The notes under the pieces: generated by a model
Database searches by the model: none
The model's input: the letters and a program-made list of their open reading frames with translations, nothing else
Told to the model about the DNA's origin: nothing
Position numbers and translations under genes: made by a program
In this document: positions 1 through 8,243 of the stretch, one piece after another
Layout: every line of letters starts with the position of its first letter
Position numbering within the stretch: the stretch's first letter is position 1
Assembly (NCBI GenBank): GCA_021847835.1
Contig: JAJZPR010000025.1
Coordinates: 1-39,332, forward strand
From: Pseudomonadota bacterium
Lineage (GTDB): Bacteria; Pseudomonadota; Gammaproteobacteria; Burkholderiales; Thiobacillaceae
Length of the DNA: 39,332 bases
Reading direction: 5' to 3'

Positions 1-674
1 CGGGCACTGTAGCGGGACACGAAAATATCGTTCTGGCCGCTGAATACACCGCCCGGGGTAATGGCATTCACACGCACGCCACGTTGTCCCCAGTAGGTGG
101 ACAGGTACTTCGTCAGGCCCCAAACAGCAGCCTTGCTCGTGCTGTAGACCGCCGGCGTATTGATGGCATGTCCTTCATAGCTGGAGCCCTCGTAGATGCG
201 CTGATCGGGCGCCACGATGCCATAAATGGACAAGAGATTGACTATGCTCCCCCGGCCACGCTCGGCCATAGGAGCGCCAAATACCTGGCATCCAAGCATG
301 GCGCCTGTGGTGTTGACGCGCATGACTTCATCCCAGTCTTCCAGCGGGAACGTCTCGAATGGGTCGAAAAAATGGGGCGTCTTGGTGGCGGCATTGTTCA
401 CCAGCACGCTCACCGGCCCGAACCTGGCCTCGATCTGCTCGCGCAGGGCGACAAGTGTTTCGCGGCGCGTAATATCGCCCCCATAAGGCATAACGCGTTC
501 GCCATGCACCGCATTCACCTCGTGGGCTACCTGCTCCGCCTTCTCGACATGGCGATCTATAAGCGCGATATGTGCCCCGTGGGCCGCCAAGGCGTGACAA
601 AATCGCGCGCCCAGAATACCGGCGCCACCGGTCAGCACGACACATTCGCCGGATAAATCGAAATCAACGCTCAT
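1..674 (-). CDS. Short-chain dehydrogenase/reductase, 3' end cut by window
   Basis: NAD(P)-dependent SDR. About 224 residues are visible; the C-terminus lies beyond base 1. The start ATG (674-672) overlaps the end of the upstream cytidylyltransferase by 11 bases. The Rossmann glycine motif TGGAGILG is near residue 15, the NNAA motif near residue 95, and the catalytic Tyr and Lys are in YSTSK, followed by a Pro-Gly-Gly loop. The segment after the active site (a TYW motif, then GVRVNA) closely matches the SDR at 2331-3173, so the two are paralogues. The family resembles PtmA-type oxidoreductases found near CMP-sugar genes. It is the last visible gene of the operon and probably oxidises or reduces a sugar intermediate. 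The substrate cannot be read from the sequence. Confidence 0.88.
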   Translation of the reverse strand, partial: MSVDFDLSGECVVLTGGAGILGARFCHALAAHGAHIALIDRHVEKAEQVAHEVNAVHGERVMPYGGDITRRETLVALREQIEARFGPVSVLVNNAATKTPHFFDPFETFPLEDWDEVMRVNTTGAMLGCQVFGAPMAERGRGSIVNLLSIYGIVAPDQRIYEGSSYEGHAINTPAVYSTSKAAVWGLTKYLSTYWGQRGVRVNAITPGGVFSGQNDIFVSRYSA

Positions 675-1362
675 GGCGTTCCAGTTTCTCCTGCATGAGT
701 AGTTCCACGATTTTGAAATCGAGGGGGCTGTCTATGTCCACGGAACGTTCACGCGGCATGACATGGAGCTTGACCCCCCCGCTCCACAATCCCTTGGAAA
801 GGGTGTGCCGATGCCATACATAGATGGAGGCATTCATCGCATATACCTTGGGCGCCCCCTGGCGGCCTGTCACTTCCGTTTGGGGAGGGCTTACCAGTCC
901 CACACTTCCGTCCGGCCGATATTCCACCATGTTGAAATAGGGATTCTTGTCCGATTCGTAAGCGGTAATCACGACATCCGTGTCGGGATCGAGCATATTC
1001 AGGCACGCCAGAATATCCGAGCCGTCACGCAAGGGCGAGGTCGGGTCAAGATCAACGATACGGTCACACCTTTCTTCATTGGCTTCCACCCACTCCACCA
1101 AATGACGGATGACGGGTATCTTGGCCGCCGTTGCAGTCGCAAGTTCTGGCGGCCGCAGGAATGGTACCTGTGCGCCCGCCCCGCGGGCAACGTCGGCAAT
1201 GGCTTCGCTGTCAGTGGAAACATAAACCGCGTCGATCTCCGGACAGGCCAAAGCCTGTTCAATTGTCCAGGCTATGAGCGGCTTGCCGAGAAGGGGGCGA
1301 ATATTCTTTCCGGGCACGCCCTGGGAACCCCCGCGGGCGCAAATGGTACATAGCGTGGTCAT
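664..1362 (-). CDS. CMP-sugar (acylneuraminate-type) cytidylyltransferase 1
   Basis: A 232-residue nucleotidyltransferase of the NeuA/PseF/LegF family, expected to transfer CMP from CTP to a ulosonic acid. The N-terminal CTP-binding signature ARGGSQGVPGKN is present, followed by a LDPTSPLR motif near residue 97 and a C-terminal VDIDSPLDF motif typical of the family. The frame is open upstream to 1455, but the ATG at 1362 fits the family N-terminus and its ATGA overlaps the stop of the upstream oxidoreductase by 4 bases. The window holds a second cytidylyltransferase (5562-6254) that differs clearly in sequence, so the two probably activate different acids or act at different steps. Confidence 0.9.
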   Translation of the reverse strand: MTTLCTICARGGSQGVPGKNIRPLLGKPLIAWTIEQALACPEIDAVYVSTDSEAIADVARGAGAQVPFLRPPELATATAAKIPVIRHLVEWVEANEERCDRIVDLDPTSPLRDGSDILACLNMLDPDTDVVITAYESDKNPYFNMVEYRPDGSVGLVSPPQTEVTGRQGAPKVYAMNASIYVWHRHTLSKGLWSGGVKLHVMPRERSVDIDSPLDFKIVELLMQEKLERHER

Positions 1363-2327
1363 GCCTGGGCCGCCTCTTTGATAGCCAGGGCCAATTCCGT
1401 GCTTTTCAAACCTTCCTCCAAATCCTGAGAAGTCTTGCGGCCACTCTTGGCGCATTCGATGAATTCGCGCATGGCAACTACATAGGTCGCCGACACGTCA
1501 TAAGCCGCAGGCCCGCAATCGATGGTTTCCTCCATTTCGCGTGTAACCCGAAGCAACTGTGCTGCCGTAAAATCCCAAATCAGTGTTCCTTCTTCACCGA
1601 TGAACTCATAACGCCTCACGCGACGGCGCGATACGTAATCCTGGGAAAGGGTGACGAAGGGCCCGCCATCACGCCCAAGCAGCGCGCAGGCTGTATCCTC
1701 GGCATGCAATTCCAGGCAACTCAGTTGCCCTGCCATGGCAGCTATGCGATCAAACTCGCCCAGCAACCAGCGTACTTGGTCCACTTCATGAATCAGGTCC
1801 AATATCACCCCCCCGCCTTGCTGGGCGTGGGCACTATAGGTTTGACGATAGTCCTGATCGGGACGCCAATCCGGCAGCCACTGGCCGACCTGAAAGCCCG
1901 CGCGTGCAAGCTTGCCGACGGATCCGGCCCGAAGCATTTCACGCAATCTGGCCAGTGACGGGAGATAACGGAAATTGCATCCGGCGAAGGTCGTCGGACT
2001 GCTGCCGATGCCCGCAAGCAACTCACGCAGCGCCATGGCTTGGGCACGTGTGGCAACCGCGGGTTTTTCGACGTAACAGGGTATGCCAGCCGGCAACAGC
2101 CAGACCAGCGCCTCCAAATGCATCGAGGTAGGGCTGGCGATCACCGCAATATCGGGGCGATGCCTGAGCGCGGTTTCAAAATCGTAAACAAACTCGATTC
2201 CTTCATCGGCCAAGGCCTCCGCCTTTTGCCGGCGAAGGGCGGTGAGCCGGATTCCGGGCACGAGCCGCCTGAGATTCACGGCATGCCGACGGCCGATGGA
2301 ACCGAAACCGACGATCAGGGCCCGCAT
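1359..2327 (-). CDS. Gfo/Idh/MocA family sugar oxidoreductase
   Basis: A 322-residue NAD(P)-dependent oxidoreductase. The N-terminal Rossmann motif GFGSIGRRH is at residues 7-15, and the EKP motif that carries the conserved lysine is near residue 95. The C-terminal half has the usual alpha/beta substrate domain with GGGVILDLIHEVD, containing the conserved Asp and His of the active site. Family members oxidise or reduce ring or side-chain hydroxyls of nucleotide-linked or free sugars. It starts 3 bases after the stop of the upstream SDR and overlaps the next gene by 4 bases, so it is certainly part of the operon. Its placement among SDRs and a TIM-barrel isomerase suggests a keto-sugar modification. 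The substrate is unknown. Confidence 0.88.
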   Translation of the reverse strand: MRALIVGFGSIGRRHAVNLRRLVPGIRLTALRRQKAEALADEGIEFVYDFETALRHRPDIAVIASPTSMHLEALVWLLPAGIPCYVEKPAVATRAQAMALRELLAGIGSSPTTFAGCNFRYLPSLARLREMLRAGSVGKLARAGFQVGQWLPDWRPDQDYRQTYSAHAQQGGGVILDLIHEVDQVRWLLGEFDRIAAMAGQLSCLELHAEDTACALLGRDGGPFVTLSQDYVSRRRVRRYEFIGEEGTLIWDFTAAQLLRVTREMEETIDCGPAAYDVSATYVVAMREFIECAKSGRKTSQDLEEGLKSTELALAIKEAAQA

Positions 2328-2330
2328 TCG

Positions 2331-3173
2331 TTACCAGATGCTCCTGCCGCCGTCCATGACGATGTTCTGGCCGGTCATGTAACTGGATGCATCCGAACAG
2401 AGGAATTGAACGGCCGCCTGATATTCGTCGACCCGCGCCATCCGTCCCATGGGGATGAGGCGCGAAATGCGGGTGACGAATTCATCGGCCTGGCCGTTGT
2501 ACACCCCGCCCGGCGAAAGTGCATTCACGCGCACGCCGCATTCGGCCCAATAGGTGGCGAGATAACGCGTCAGCCCCACGAGGCCCGCCTTGATGACGGA
2601 GTAGGTCACCGGCTTGACCGGTTGCCGGTCCTCCCCCAGCCCCTCCTTGCGATACAGGCGCTGGTCGGGGGCGATCACGGAAAGGTCGGAGGCGATATTG
2701 AGGATCACCCCGCCGCCGTGGGCGGCCATCCAGGCGCCGAACACCTGGCTGCAGAGAAAGGCCCCGGTCAGGCCGACGCCGATCTGGAAATTCCACTGTT
2801 CCAGGGGGAAGTGTTCCAGACGGGAAGTTTCCACGACGCTGTCCTTCTGGACCTTAGGGTCGATCGCGGCGTTGTTGATCAGAATATGCACGCCGCCGAA
2901 ACGATCGATCACGGCGTCGAGGACGGCACGCGCCGAATCCAGGTCTGCCACGTCGAGGCGCAGGGGCAGAATGCGCGCCTCCGGAAAATCCGCGGCCACG
3001 GCAGCCGTGGCCTTTTCGGCGGCCTCAAGGCTGACATCGGAAAGCACCACGTCCGCGCCCGCCTCGCACAAGGCGCGCACATGCTGCACCCCGAGCAATC
3101 CTGCGGCGCCAGTAACCAATGCAACTTTGCCGGCAAGCGTGAAGCGATTAAAGGGTTCCATAAATCCATTCAT
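2331..3173 (-). CDS. Short-chain dehydrogenase/reductase (PtmA-like)
   Basis: An SDR of about 280 residues. TGAAGLLG is the cofactor-binding glycine motif, NNAA is the structural motif, and YSVIK holds the catalytic Tyr and Lys. The C-terminus (TGQNIVMDGG) is classical. It is the closest visible relative of the truncated SDR at 1-674. Starts are possible at 3185 (TTG), 3173 (ATG) and 3161 (ATG); none has a strong ribosome binding site. I chose the first ATG. It follows the previous SDR after about 50 bases, the largest gap in the operon, so a weak internal promoter is possible, although no convincing one is visible. Confidence 0.88.
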   Translation of the reverse strand: MNGFMEPFNRFTLAGKVALVTGAAGLLGVQHVRALCEAGADVVLSDVSLEAAEKATAAVAADFPEARILPLRLDVADLDSARAVLDAVIDRFGGVHILINNAAIDPKVQKDSVVETSRLEHFPLEQWNFQIGVGLTGAFLCSQVFGAWMAAHGGGVILNIASDLSVIAPDQRLYRKEGLGEDRQPVKPVTYSVIKAGLVGLTRYLATYWAECGVRVNALSPGGVYNGQADEFVTRISRLIPMGRMARVDEYQAAVQFLCSDASSYMTGQNIVMDGGRSIW

Positions 3174-3224
3174 TATCGATGTCAAACCGATCGGTCAACA
3201 ACCGGGCCAAACACAAACCGCCAT

Positions 3225-3986
3225 TCATGATCGAAGCTGCCCGCCATCCACCACGAACACTCCCCCGGTGGCAAACGCCGCCCGAGGAGAAGCAAGGAAG
3301 GCGACGAAATCGGCCACCTCCCCGGCAGTGCCGAGCCGGCCCAGCGCCACTTCGCGATCCAGCATGGCCTGGACGGCCGACGCGTCCTCCGCAAGCTTGC
3401 GTTCCCAGACCGAACCCTCGAACAGCAGATTTCCGGGCGCGACCGCGTTGATGCGCACCCCCCTGCGCCCGAGCGGACGGGCGATGCCGCGCACGTAGGC
3501 ATTGAGCGCCGCCTTCGCCGCGGAATAGGTCACCGGCGCCCCCACTGCCTCAAGGCCGCAAATGGAGGAAACGCAGACCACGCTGCCCCGTGCGCGGCCC
3601 AGGGCAGCGGCGGCGGCCTCGACCATATTGGTGGCGGTCAGGAGATTGAGAGACAGGACGCGCTGCCATTCCTGCGCGGTTTCTTCGCCGGGCGGAACGG
3701 AACGGCCGCTGCCGACGTTGCACACCAGCACGTCCAGCCGCCCGAAACGCGCCTCTACGGAATCCGCCAACGACCGGCAGGAGGCGGGATCGGAAACATC
3801 CGCAACGAAAACCTCGGCCCGCCTCCCGACCGCGTCTCTCGCTTGTTCGAGCACGGCCCCATCGCGGCCATTGAGCGCGACGGCGCAGCCCTCCCGATGC
3901 AAGGCCTGCGCGATCGCAAGCCCCAGCCCCCTGGAGGAGCCGGTCACGAGCGCCACCCTGCCTGCCAGTTCAAGATCCAAGGCCAT
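3225..3986 (-). CDS. Short-chain dehydrogenase/reductase
   Basis: A 253-residue SDR. The glycine motif is TGSSRGLG and the active site YSAAK; the C-terminus is FVVDGGQLRS. The usual NNAG motif is changed to CNVG, which some family members show. The frame is open to 4088, but the ATG at 3986 gives the canonical N-terminus and overlaps the 3' end of the TIM-barrel gene by 17 bases, in keeping with the translational coupling seen throughout this operon. It belongs to a different SDR branch from the PtmA-like pair on either side of the Gfo/Idh gene. Substrate not predictable. Confidence 0.87.
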   Translation of the reverse strand: MALDLELAGRVALVTGSSRGLGLAIAQALHREGCAVALNGRDGAVLEQARDAVGRRAEVFVADVSDPASCRSLADSVEARFGRLDVLVCNVGSGRSVPPGEETAQEWQRVLSLNLLTATNMVEAAAAALGRARGSVVCVSSICGLEAVGAPVTYSAAKAALNAYVRGIARPLGRRGVRINAVAPGNLLFEGSVWERKLAEDASAVQAMLDREVALGRLGTAGEVADFVAFLASPRAAFATGGVFVVDGGQLRS

Positions 3987-4809
3987 ACTGTCCGATCCAG
4001 CCCCGCACCATGTCGCGATACCGGCAGAGGACGCCTGCGTGGTCGCCATCCCCCGCCCGCGCGGTCTGCAGAATGAAGTTGCCGGCATACCCTGCCGCCT
4101 TCAGTGCGCGAAAGACACGGGGGAAATCGGCGTTTCCTTGCCCCAGCGGAACCGTGGTGCCATGCAGCGCGCGATCCTTGATGTGCACATTGACGATGCG
4201 TTTCCCGTAGGCGGCGATCTCTTCTCCCGGGTCGTAGCCCAAGGCGGCGCTGTTGCCGACGTCGTAATTGATGCCATAGGCATCTTCCGGCAGCGCCGCA
4301 ATGAAATCCGCGAGACGCCGCGGGGGAAAATCCGACTCGAACACGATTTGCATGGCGTTCGCGCGCAGAAATCCGGTCAGCGGCATAAGCCCGTCGAGAA
4401 GGTTGTGCTCTTGTTCGGCGTTCTCGATCCTGCCATTGTCTACGAGTGGAATCAGCACATAACGGATGCCGCTTTCCGCGCAGGCCCGAAGAACTGCCTG
4501 CAGGTCGTCCAGCAGGCGGGCGCGCTCCTTGCCGGCCTGCTTGAAAAAAGGCGCCTGCATGAAACAGTCGCCGGTCAGGGACAAAACCTTGACCTTGTTG
4601 GCCCCCGAGAGCGCTCGAATGCGTTCGCGGCCAGCTTCCGTCATGAGGGGATTCTCGTACAGGCGATCCTGGTCCAGGGTCCACTCCATGAGCGGAAAGG
4701 CATGCCGGTGCGCGAGTGCAAACTCCTGTTCCCAGTCGCGCCACGGAAAAGCCTGAATCTTGCCGCCGACGAGTTCGGACAGCCTGCCCTGCATGAATCC
4801 GATTTCCAT
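3970..4809 (-). CDS. Xylose isomerase-like TIM-barrel protein (sugar isomerase/epimerase)
   Basis: A 279-residue protein of the AP_endonuc_2/xylose-isomerase-like TIM-barrel superfamily, which contains sugar isomerases, epimerases and inosose dehydratases that use a divalent metal. The characteristic metal-binding residues appear as Glu in QIVFESDF, Asp in NYDVGN and His in VHIKD; the barrel starts with MEIGFMQGRLS. It begins directly after the stop of the upstream SDR with no gap. In this context it probably isomerises or epimerises a keto-sugar made by one of the oxidoreductases. The exact reaction cannot be assigned. Confidence 0.82.
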   Translation of the reverse strand: MEIGFMQGRLSELVGGKIQAFPWRDWEQEFALAHRHAFPLMEWTLDQDRLYENPLMTEAGRERIRALSGANKVKVLSLTGDCFMQAPFFKQAGKERARLLDDLQAVLRACAESGIRYVLIPLVDNGRIENAEQEHNLLDGLMPLTGFLRANAMQIVFESDFPPRRLADFIAALPEDAYGINYDVGNSAALGYDPGEEIAAYGKRIVNVHIKDRALHGTTVPLGQGNADFPRVFRALKAAGYAGNFILQTARAGDGDHAGVLCRYRDMVRGWIGQYGLGS

Positions 4810-5565
4810 TCAAAGTCCCTTTGCGGTCCAGCCGCCATCCACGAACACGTCCGTGCCGGTCACATAGGCGGACGCATCCGACGCAAGAAAAATTGCCGCA
4901 CCGGCCAGGTCCTCCGGCATCCCCCAGCGCTTGATCATCATCCTTTCCAGGCGCGCAGCGTGGCGCGCAGGATTCGCATAACTCCCTTCGGTCATGGCCG
5001 TCCGGATATAGCCCGGCGCCAGGTTATTGACGCGGATATTGTGCGACGCGAGGTCCAGCGCAAGCGCGCGAGTCAGGGCGGCAAGCCCGCCTTTGGCGGC
5101 GACATAGCCGGGATTGCCGGGAAAGCCCAGGGCGGCGCCGATGCTGGTGACATTGATGATGGCTCCCCCGCCATTGCGCTTCATGCAGCCGCTGGCGATC
5201 TCGCAGCAGCGGTATGCGGCCGTCAGGTTGACGGCCAGCGTTTCATCGAAAACACGAAAAGAATCCGAATCGGCATCCTGCGGCAACGTGATGCCCGCCG
5301 CATTGACCAGGATGTCGAGGCGCCCCTCGGACTGGAAGACCTGCTCGCAGGCCTGCTCGAAGGCGTCGGCGTCCCGAATATCGCAAGCCAGGTAGGAAAC
5401 CCCCGGCACGCTCTCCGCGGGGGCCGCCGAACGGCCCAGGCCAGTCACGCTCGCGCCCGCGCCGCATAACGCCTTCGCCAATGCCGCGCCAATGCCGCGC
5501 GAAGCGCCCGTGACCACGGCCGTCCTGCCGGCCAACGAGAACAGATTCGCCAGGTAATCGCTCAC
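4810..5565 (-). CDS. Short-chain dehydrogenase/reductase (FabG/gluconate dehydrogenase-like)
   Basis: A 251-residue classical SDR: TGASRGIG near residues 19-26, NAAG, a Ser in the VTSIG segment, catalytic YVAAK, and C-terminal VDGGW. The start codon overlaps the stop of the upstream cytidylyltransferase by 4 bases (ATGA type). Several residues resemble 5-keto-gluconate or 2-deoxy-gluconate 3-dehydrogenases, which act on sugar acids, so a ulosonic or aldonic acid substrate is plausible but unproven. It is the fourth SDR of the cluster and clearly distinct from the PtmA-like pair. Confidence 0.88.
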   Translation of the reverse strand: MSDYLANLFSLAGRTAVVTGASRGIGAALAKALCGAGASVTGLGRSAAPAESVPGVSYLACDIRDADAFEQACEQVFQSEGRLDILVNAAGITLPQDADSDSFRVFDETLAVNLTAAYRCCEIASGCMKRNGGGAIINVTSIGAALGFPGNPGYVAAKGGLAALTRALALDLASHNIRVNNLAPGYIRTAMTEGSYANPARHAARLERMMIKRWGMPEDLAGAAIFLASDASAYVTGTDVFVDGGWTAKGL

Positions 5566-6254
5566 AGCCAGTCCAACCCGAAACCGCGCATGATGGCTTC
5601 GCAGAGCCGCACATCCTCGGGATTGTCGATCTGGAACATCTTGTGCCGTTCCATGACATAAATGCCGATCTTGCCGCCCAGGCGGTTGCCCAGCCTGCGC
5701 AGAATCTCCGGACGGAAAATGTAGAAGGACCCGTTTTCCAGATAGCGCTTTTCGATCTGCTGGCGCGGCTTGCGGTCCCGATAATCGTAGTTGACGGAAA
5801 ACGGCTCACCGTCTTTCAGACCCCACATGAAAAAATCCTCGATTTCCGTCACTGACAGCAGCGAGTCCAGCCCCTGGTCTTTCGCCTGCCTTATCGCCCG
5901 ACCGATGTCCTCGGGGGAGCGCAGCGGAGAGGTGGCCTGCATGCCCACCATCCATTCGACCTCGTGGCCTTGACGCTCGATCTCGTCCAGCGCATGCAGC
6001 CACGCCGACTCGGACGAAGCGACATCGCCGGAAATGGCATCGGGGCGCCGGATGCCATAGGCGCCGTATGCGCGCGCCACGGACAGGATGTCGTCCCCGT
6101 CGGAACTCACCCATACGGAATCCACGCCCTCGGCCATTTTGGCCTGCTCGATCGACCAGGTGACCAGCGGCTTGCCGCAGAACGGCAACAGGTTCTTGCC
6201 GGGTATGCCCTTAGAGCCCGCGCGCGCCGGGATAACGGCCACTGTAATGCCCAT
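5562..6254 (-). CDS. CMP-sugar (acylneuraminate-type) cytidylyltransferase 2
   Basis: A 230-residue NeuA/PseF/LegF-family enzyme expected to form a CMP-ulosonic acid. The CTP-binding signature ARAGSKGIPGKN is at residues 10-21, MQATSPLRSPEDI follows near residue 104, and FQIDNPEDVRLCE closes the domain. It starts 10 bases after the NeuB-type synthase, so these two act together most directly: the synthase makes the acid and this protein activates it. Length matches stand-alone bacterial CMP-Neu5Ac synthetases without an extra hydrolase domain; here a KdsC-type phosphatase is supplied two genes upstream. Confidence 0.92.
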   Translation of the reverse strand: MGITVAVIPARAGSKGIPGKNLLPFCGKPLVTWSIEQAKMAEGVDSVWVSSDGDDILSVARAYGAYGIRRPDAISGDVASSESAWLHALDEIERQGHEVEWMVGMQATSPLRSPEDIGRAIRQAKDQGLDSLLSVTEIEDFFMWGLKDGEPFSVNYDYRDRKPRQQIEKRYLENGSFYIFRPEILRRLGNRLGGKIGIYVMERHKMFQIDNPEDVRLCEAIMRGFGLDWL

Positions 6255-6264
6255 ATGCGCCGAA

Positions 6265-7110
6265 TCAACGCTGATCGGAGTGCAGTGGGATATGGCTGCG
6301 CAGCTTGACAGCGATGGGCACTTCCTTCTCCTGGATGTCGATCGTTCCGTCGCCCATGGCCTTTTCGATCAGGCGCGCACCCCGCACCAGCTTGCGAAAA
6401 CCGTCGGGCTCTATGGATGCCGCCTGGTCGGATCCATACATCGCCCGGTCCAGGGTGATGTGCCGCTCGAGCGAAGAAATACCCAACGCCGTAGCGGCAA
6501 ACGAGACCGTCAATCCAACCTCGTGGCCGCTGTAGCCGACCGGGCATTCATAGCGCTGGCGCAGGGTATGAATGCGGCTGAGGTTGGCGTCCTCGTCATT
6601 CATGGGATAAGTGGAAACACAGTGCATCAGTTCGAAAGGGCAGCCCGCCCGGGTAAAGATGTCGACCGCGCGATCGATGTCGCGCTCGGTGCTCATGCCC
6701 GTGGAAACGAAGGTGTATTTCCCTTCGGCCGCCACTTCCTTGAGCAGGTCTTCGTAGACGATCAACGCCGAGGCGATCTTGTTGTGCTTCAGGTCAAACT
6801 GCTGAAGGAAATGCTGGCTCTCCAAATCCCAGGCCGAGGCAAACCATTCGATGCCCCGCTCCCTGCAATGTCTGTCAATCTCTTGATACTGCTCCAGGCC
6901 GAACTCCAGCCCTTCCTTTTGCGCTCTCTGCGTATTGCCCCATGGGCTTTCACGGGGCGAATCGAGAAAATCTTTTGTATAGACCAGGTCAATCGTGCGC
7001 TTCTGAAACTTCACAGCATCCGCGCCCGCGCTGGCCGCCACGTCTATCAACAGTTTGGCGAGGGAGAGGTCGCCGTTATGATTGATTCCGATCTCGGCAA
7101 TGATGAACAT
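6265..7110 (-). CDS. NeuB-family ulosonic acid synthase lacking the SAF domain
   Basis: A 281-residue PEP-dependent synthase of the NeuB family, condensing phosphoenolpyruvate with an aldose or aldose phosphate to give a 3-deoxy-ulosonic acid. The TIM barrel starts with AEIGINHNGD (residues 5-14), includes AVKFQKR, the YSGHE motif near residue 218, and the terminal ERHITLDR with GSDQAASIEP. NeuB, LegI and PseI proteins are usually about 340-350 residues because of a C-terminal SAF (antifreeze-like) domain; that domain is absent. A ribosome binding site (AGGAG) lies just upstream of the ATG. Lack of amino-sugar genes nearby suggests a non-aminated substrate. Confidence 0.9.
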   Translation of the reverse strand: MFIIAEIGINHNGDLSLAKLLIDVAASAGADAVKFQKRTIDLVYTKDFLDSPRESPWGNTQRAQKEGLEFGLEQYQEIDRHCRERGIEWFASAWDLESQHFLQQFDLKHNKIASALIVYEDLLKEVAAEGKYTFVSTGMSTERDIDRAVDIFTRAGCPFELMHCVSTYPMNDEDANLSRIHTLRQRYECPVGYSGHEVGLTVSFAATALGISSLERHITLDRAMYGSDQAASIEPDGFRKLVRGARLIEKAMGDGTIDIQEKEVPIAVKLRSHIPLHSDQR

Positions 7111-7126
7111 AAGATTGAGCTCCTAT

Positions 7127-8242
7127 TCAGGTTGATTGGGCCGCGCCCGAGAGCTGCGTATCAACAAGATCGCAGACTATATGCCCGACCGTGATGTGGA
7201 GTTCCTGGATGCGGGCAGTGTGATTGGAAGGAACAACGATGCTCGGAACCATGCGCCCGATTTGCCCCCCGCCCTTGCCCAGCAGGCCATATGTTTCTAT
7301 TCCCACCCGGGTCGCAAATTCCACCGCACGCACTAGGTTGTTCGACTGGCCGCTCGTCGAGATCACGATAAAGACATCCTTCGCGGCTCCCAAAGCCTTC
7401 AGCTCCCGCAGGAAAATGTCGTCGAATCGATAGTCGTTGCCGACAGCCGTGGACAGGGAACTATTGGTGCCCAGACAAACTGCGCTTAAAGGCTCGCGCT
7501 CCCTCATGAAGCGGCCGACAAACTCGGCGGCGAGATGTTGCGCGTCCGCAAAGCTGCCCCCATTTCCAGCGAAAATCACCTTGCCTCCGCGCCCGAGGCT
7601 GTTACCGACAGCCTGTGCTAGGCGGCCGACCCGGCCAAGCAAATCGGAATCGGTCAGAATCGCCTTGCGGAGCAGGATGGAGTCTTCCAATTGATTACGG
7701 ATCGACGCCATGTGATCCGCTTCAGTCAAGCCCCCCACCGGATCGTCGTTCGCAGTATCCGGATCCACGAGCCTATCGGCTATTTCACGAATGACTCCCT
7801 CGCCGCCTCGCGTGCTCAGCACAAGGGAGGCAAGGCTGCGGATGGCCGGGTGGGCATCGACAGGGCAAACAGCATAGCCAACCATCTGCATTGCCTCAAA
7901 ATCGTTGACGTCGTTCCCCGCGTAGAGAACGCGGCCGAGCGCATAACCTTGTGCAATGCAGTAATCGACAAGCGCTTGCTTCTTGTCAGCCAAGCCCTGC
8001 AACACAGGGAGTTTGAGCTTTTCGGCACGGGCACGAACCACCGGATTGGTTTCCGTGCTGAGAATGACCTGAGGCAACCCCAAAGAGCGAATGATATCCA
8101 CCCCGAGCCCGTCGGCGCGAGTACAGGCTACTGACTCGCCACCCAGGTGATCAACCAGCACACGGTTGTCGGTCATCACGCCGTCGAAATCATAGACCAA
8201 AAGGTCCAAGGCAGCGGGTGAAATGGTCTGCATAAGGGTCAT
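7127..8242 (-). CDS. Fused KdsC-type HAD phosphatase and GmhA-type SIS phosphosugar isomerase
   Basis: A 371-residue two-domain protein. Residues 1-165 form a C0-type HAD phosphatase like KdsC or the KDN-9-phosphate phosphatase: nucleophile motif YDFDGVMTD (Asp18, Asp20), lysine in GLADKK, and acidic motif GNDVNDFEAM followed by DAHP. Residues 180-371 form a SIS domain of phosphoheptose-isomerase type: GNGGSFADAQHLAAE (226-240, including the equivalent of the catalytic Glu), VISTSGQSN, and QELH with the catalytic His at 349. The start ATG at 8242 comes 1 base after the decarboxylase stop. The fusion would supply an aldose phosphate through the SIS half and dephosphorylate the synthase product through the HAD half. 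That order is inferred from neighbours. Confidence 0.87.
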   Translation of the reverse strand: MTLMQTISPAALDLLVYDFDGVMTDNRVLVDHLGGESVACTRADGLGVDIIRSLGLPQVILSTETNPVVRARAEKLKLPVLQGLADKKQALVDYCIAQGYALGRVLYAGNDVNDFEAMQMVGYAVCPVDAHPAIRSLASLVLSTRGGEGVIREIADRLVDPDTANDDPVGGLTEADHMASIRNQLEDSILLRKAILTDSDLLGRVGRLAQAVGNSLGRGGKVIFAGNGGSFADAQHLAAEFVGRFMREREPLSAVCLGTNSSLSTAVGNDYRFDDIFLRELKALGAAKDVFIVISTSGQSNNLVRAVEFATRVGIETYGLLGKGGGQIGRMVPSIVVPSNHTARIQELHITVGHIVCDLVDTQLSGAAQST

Positions 8243-8243
8243 G

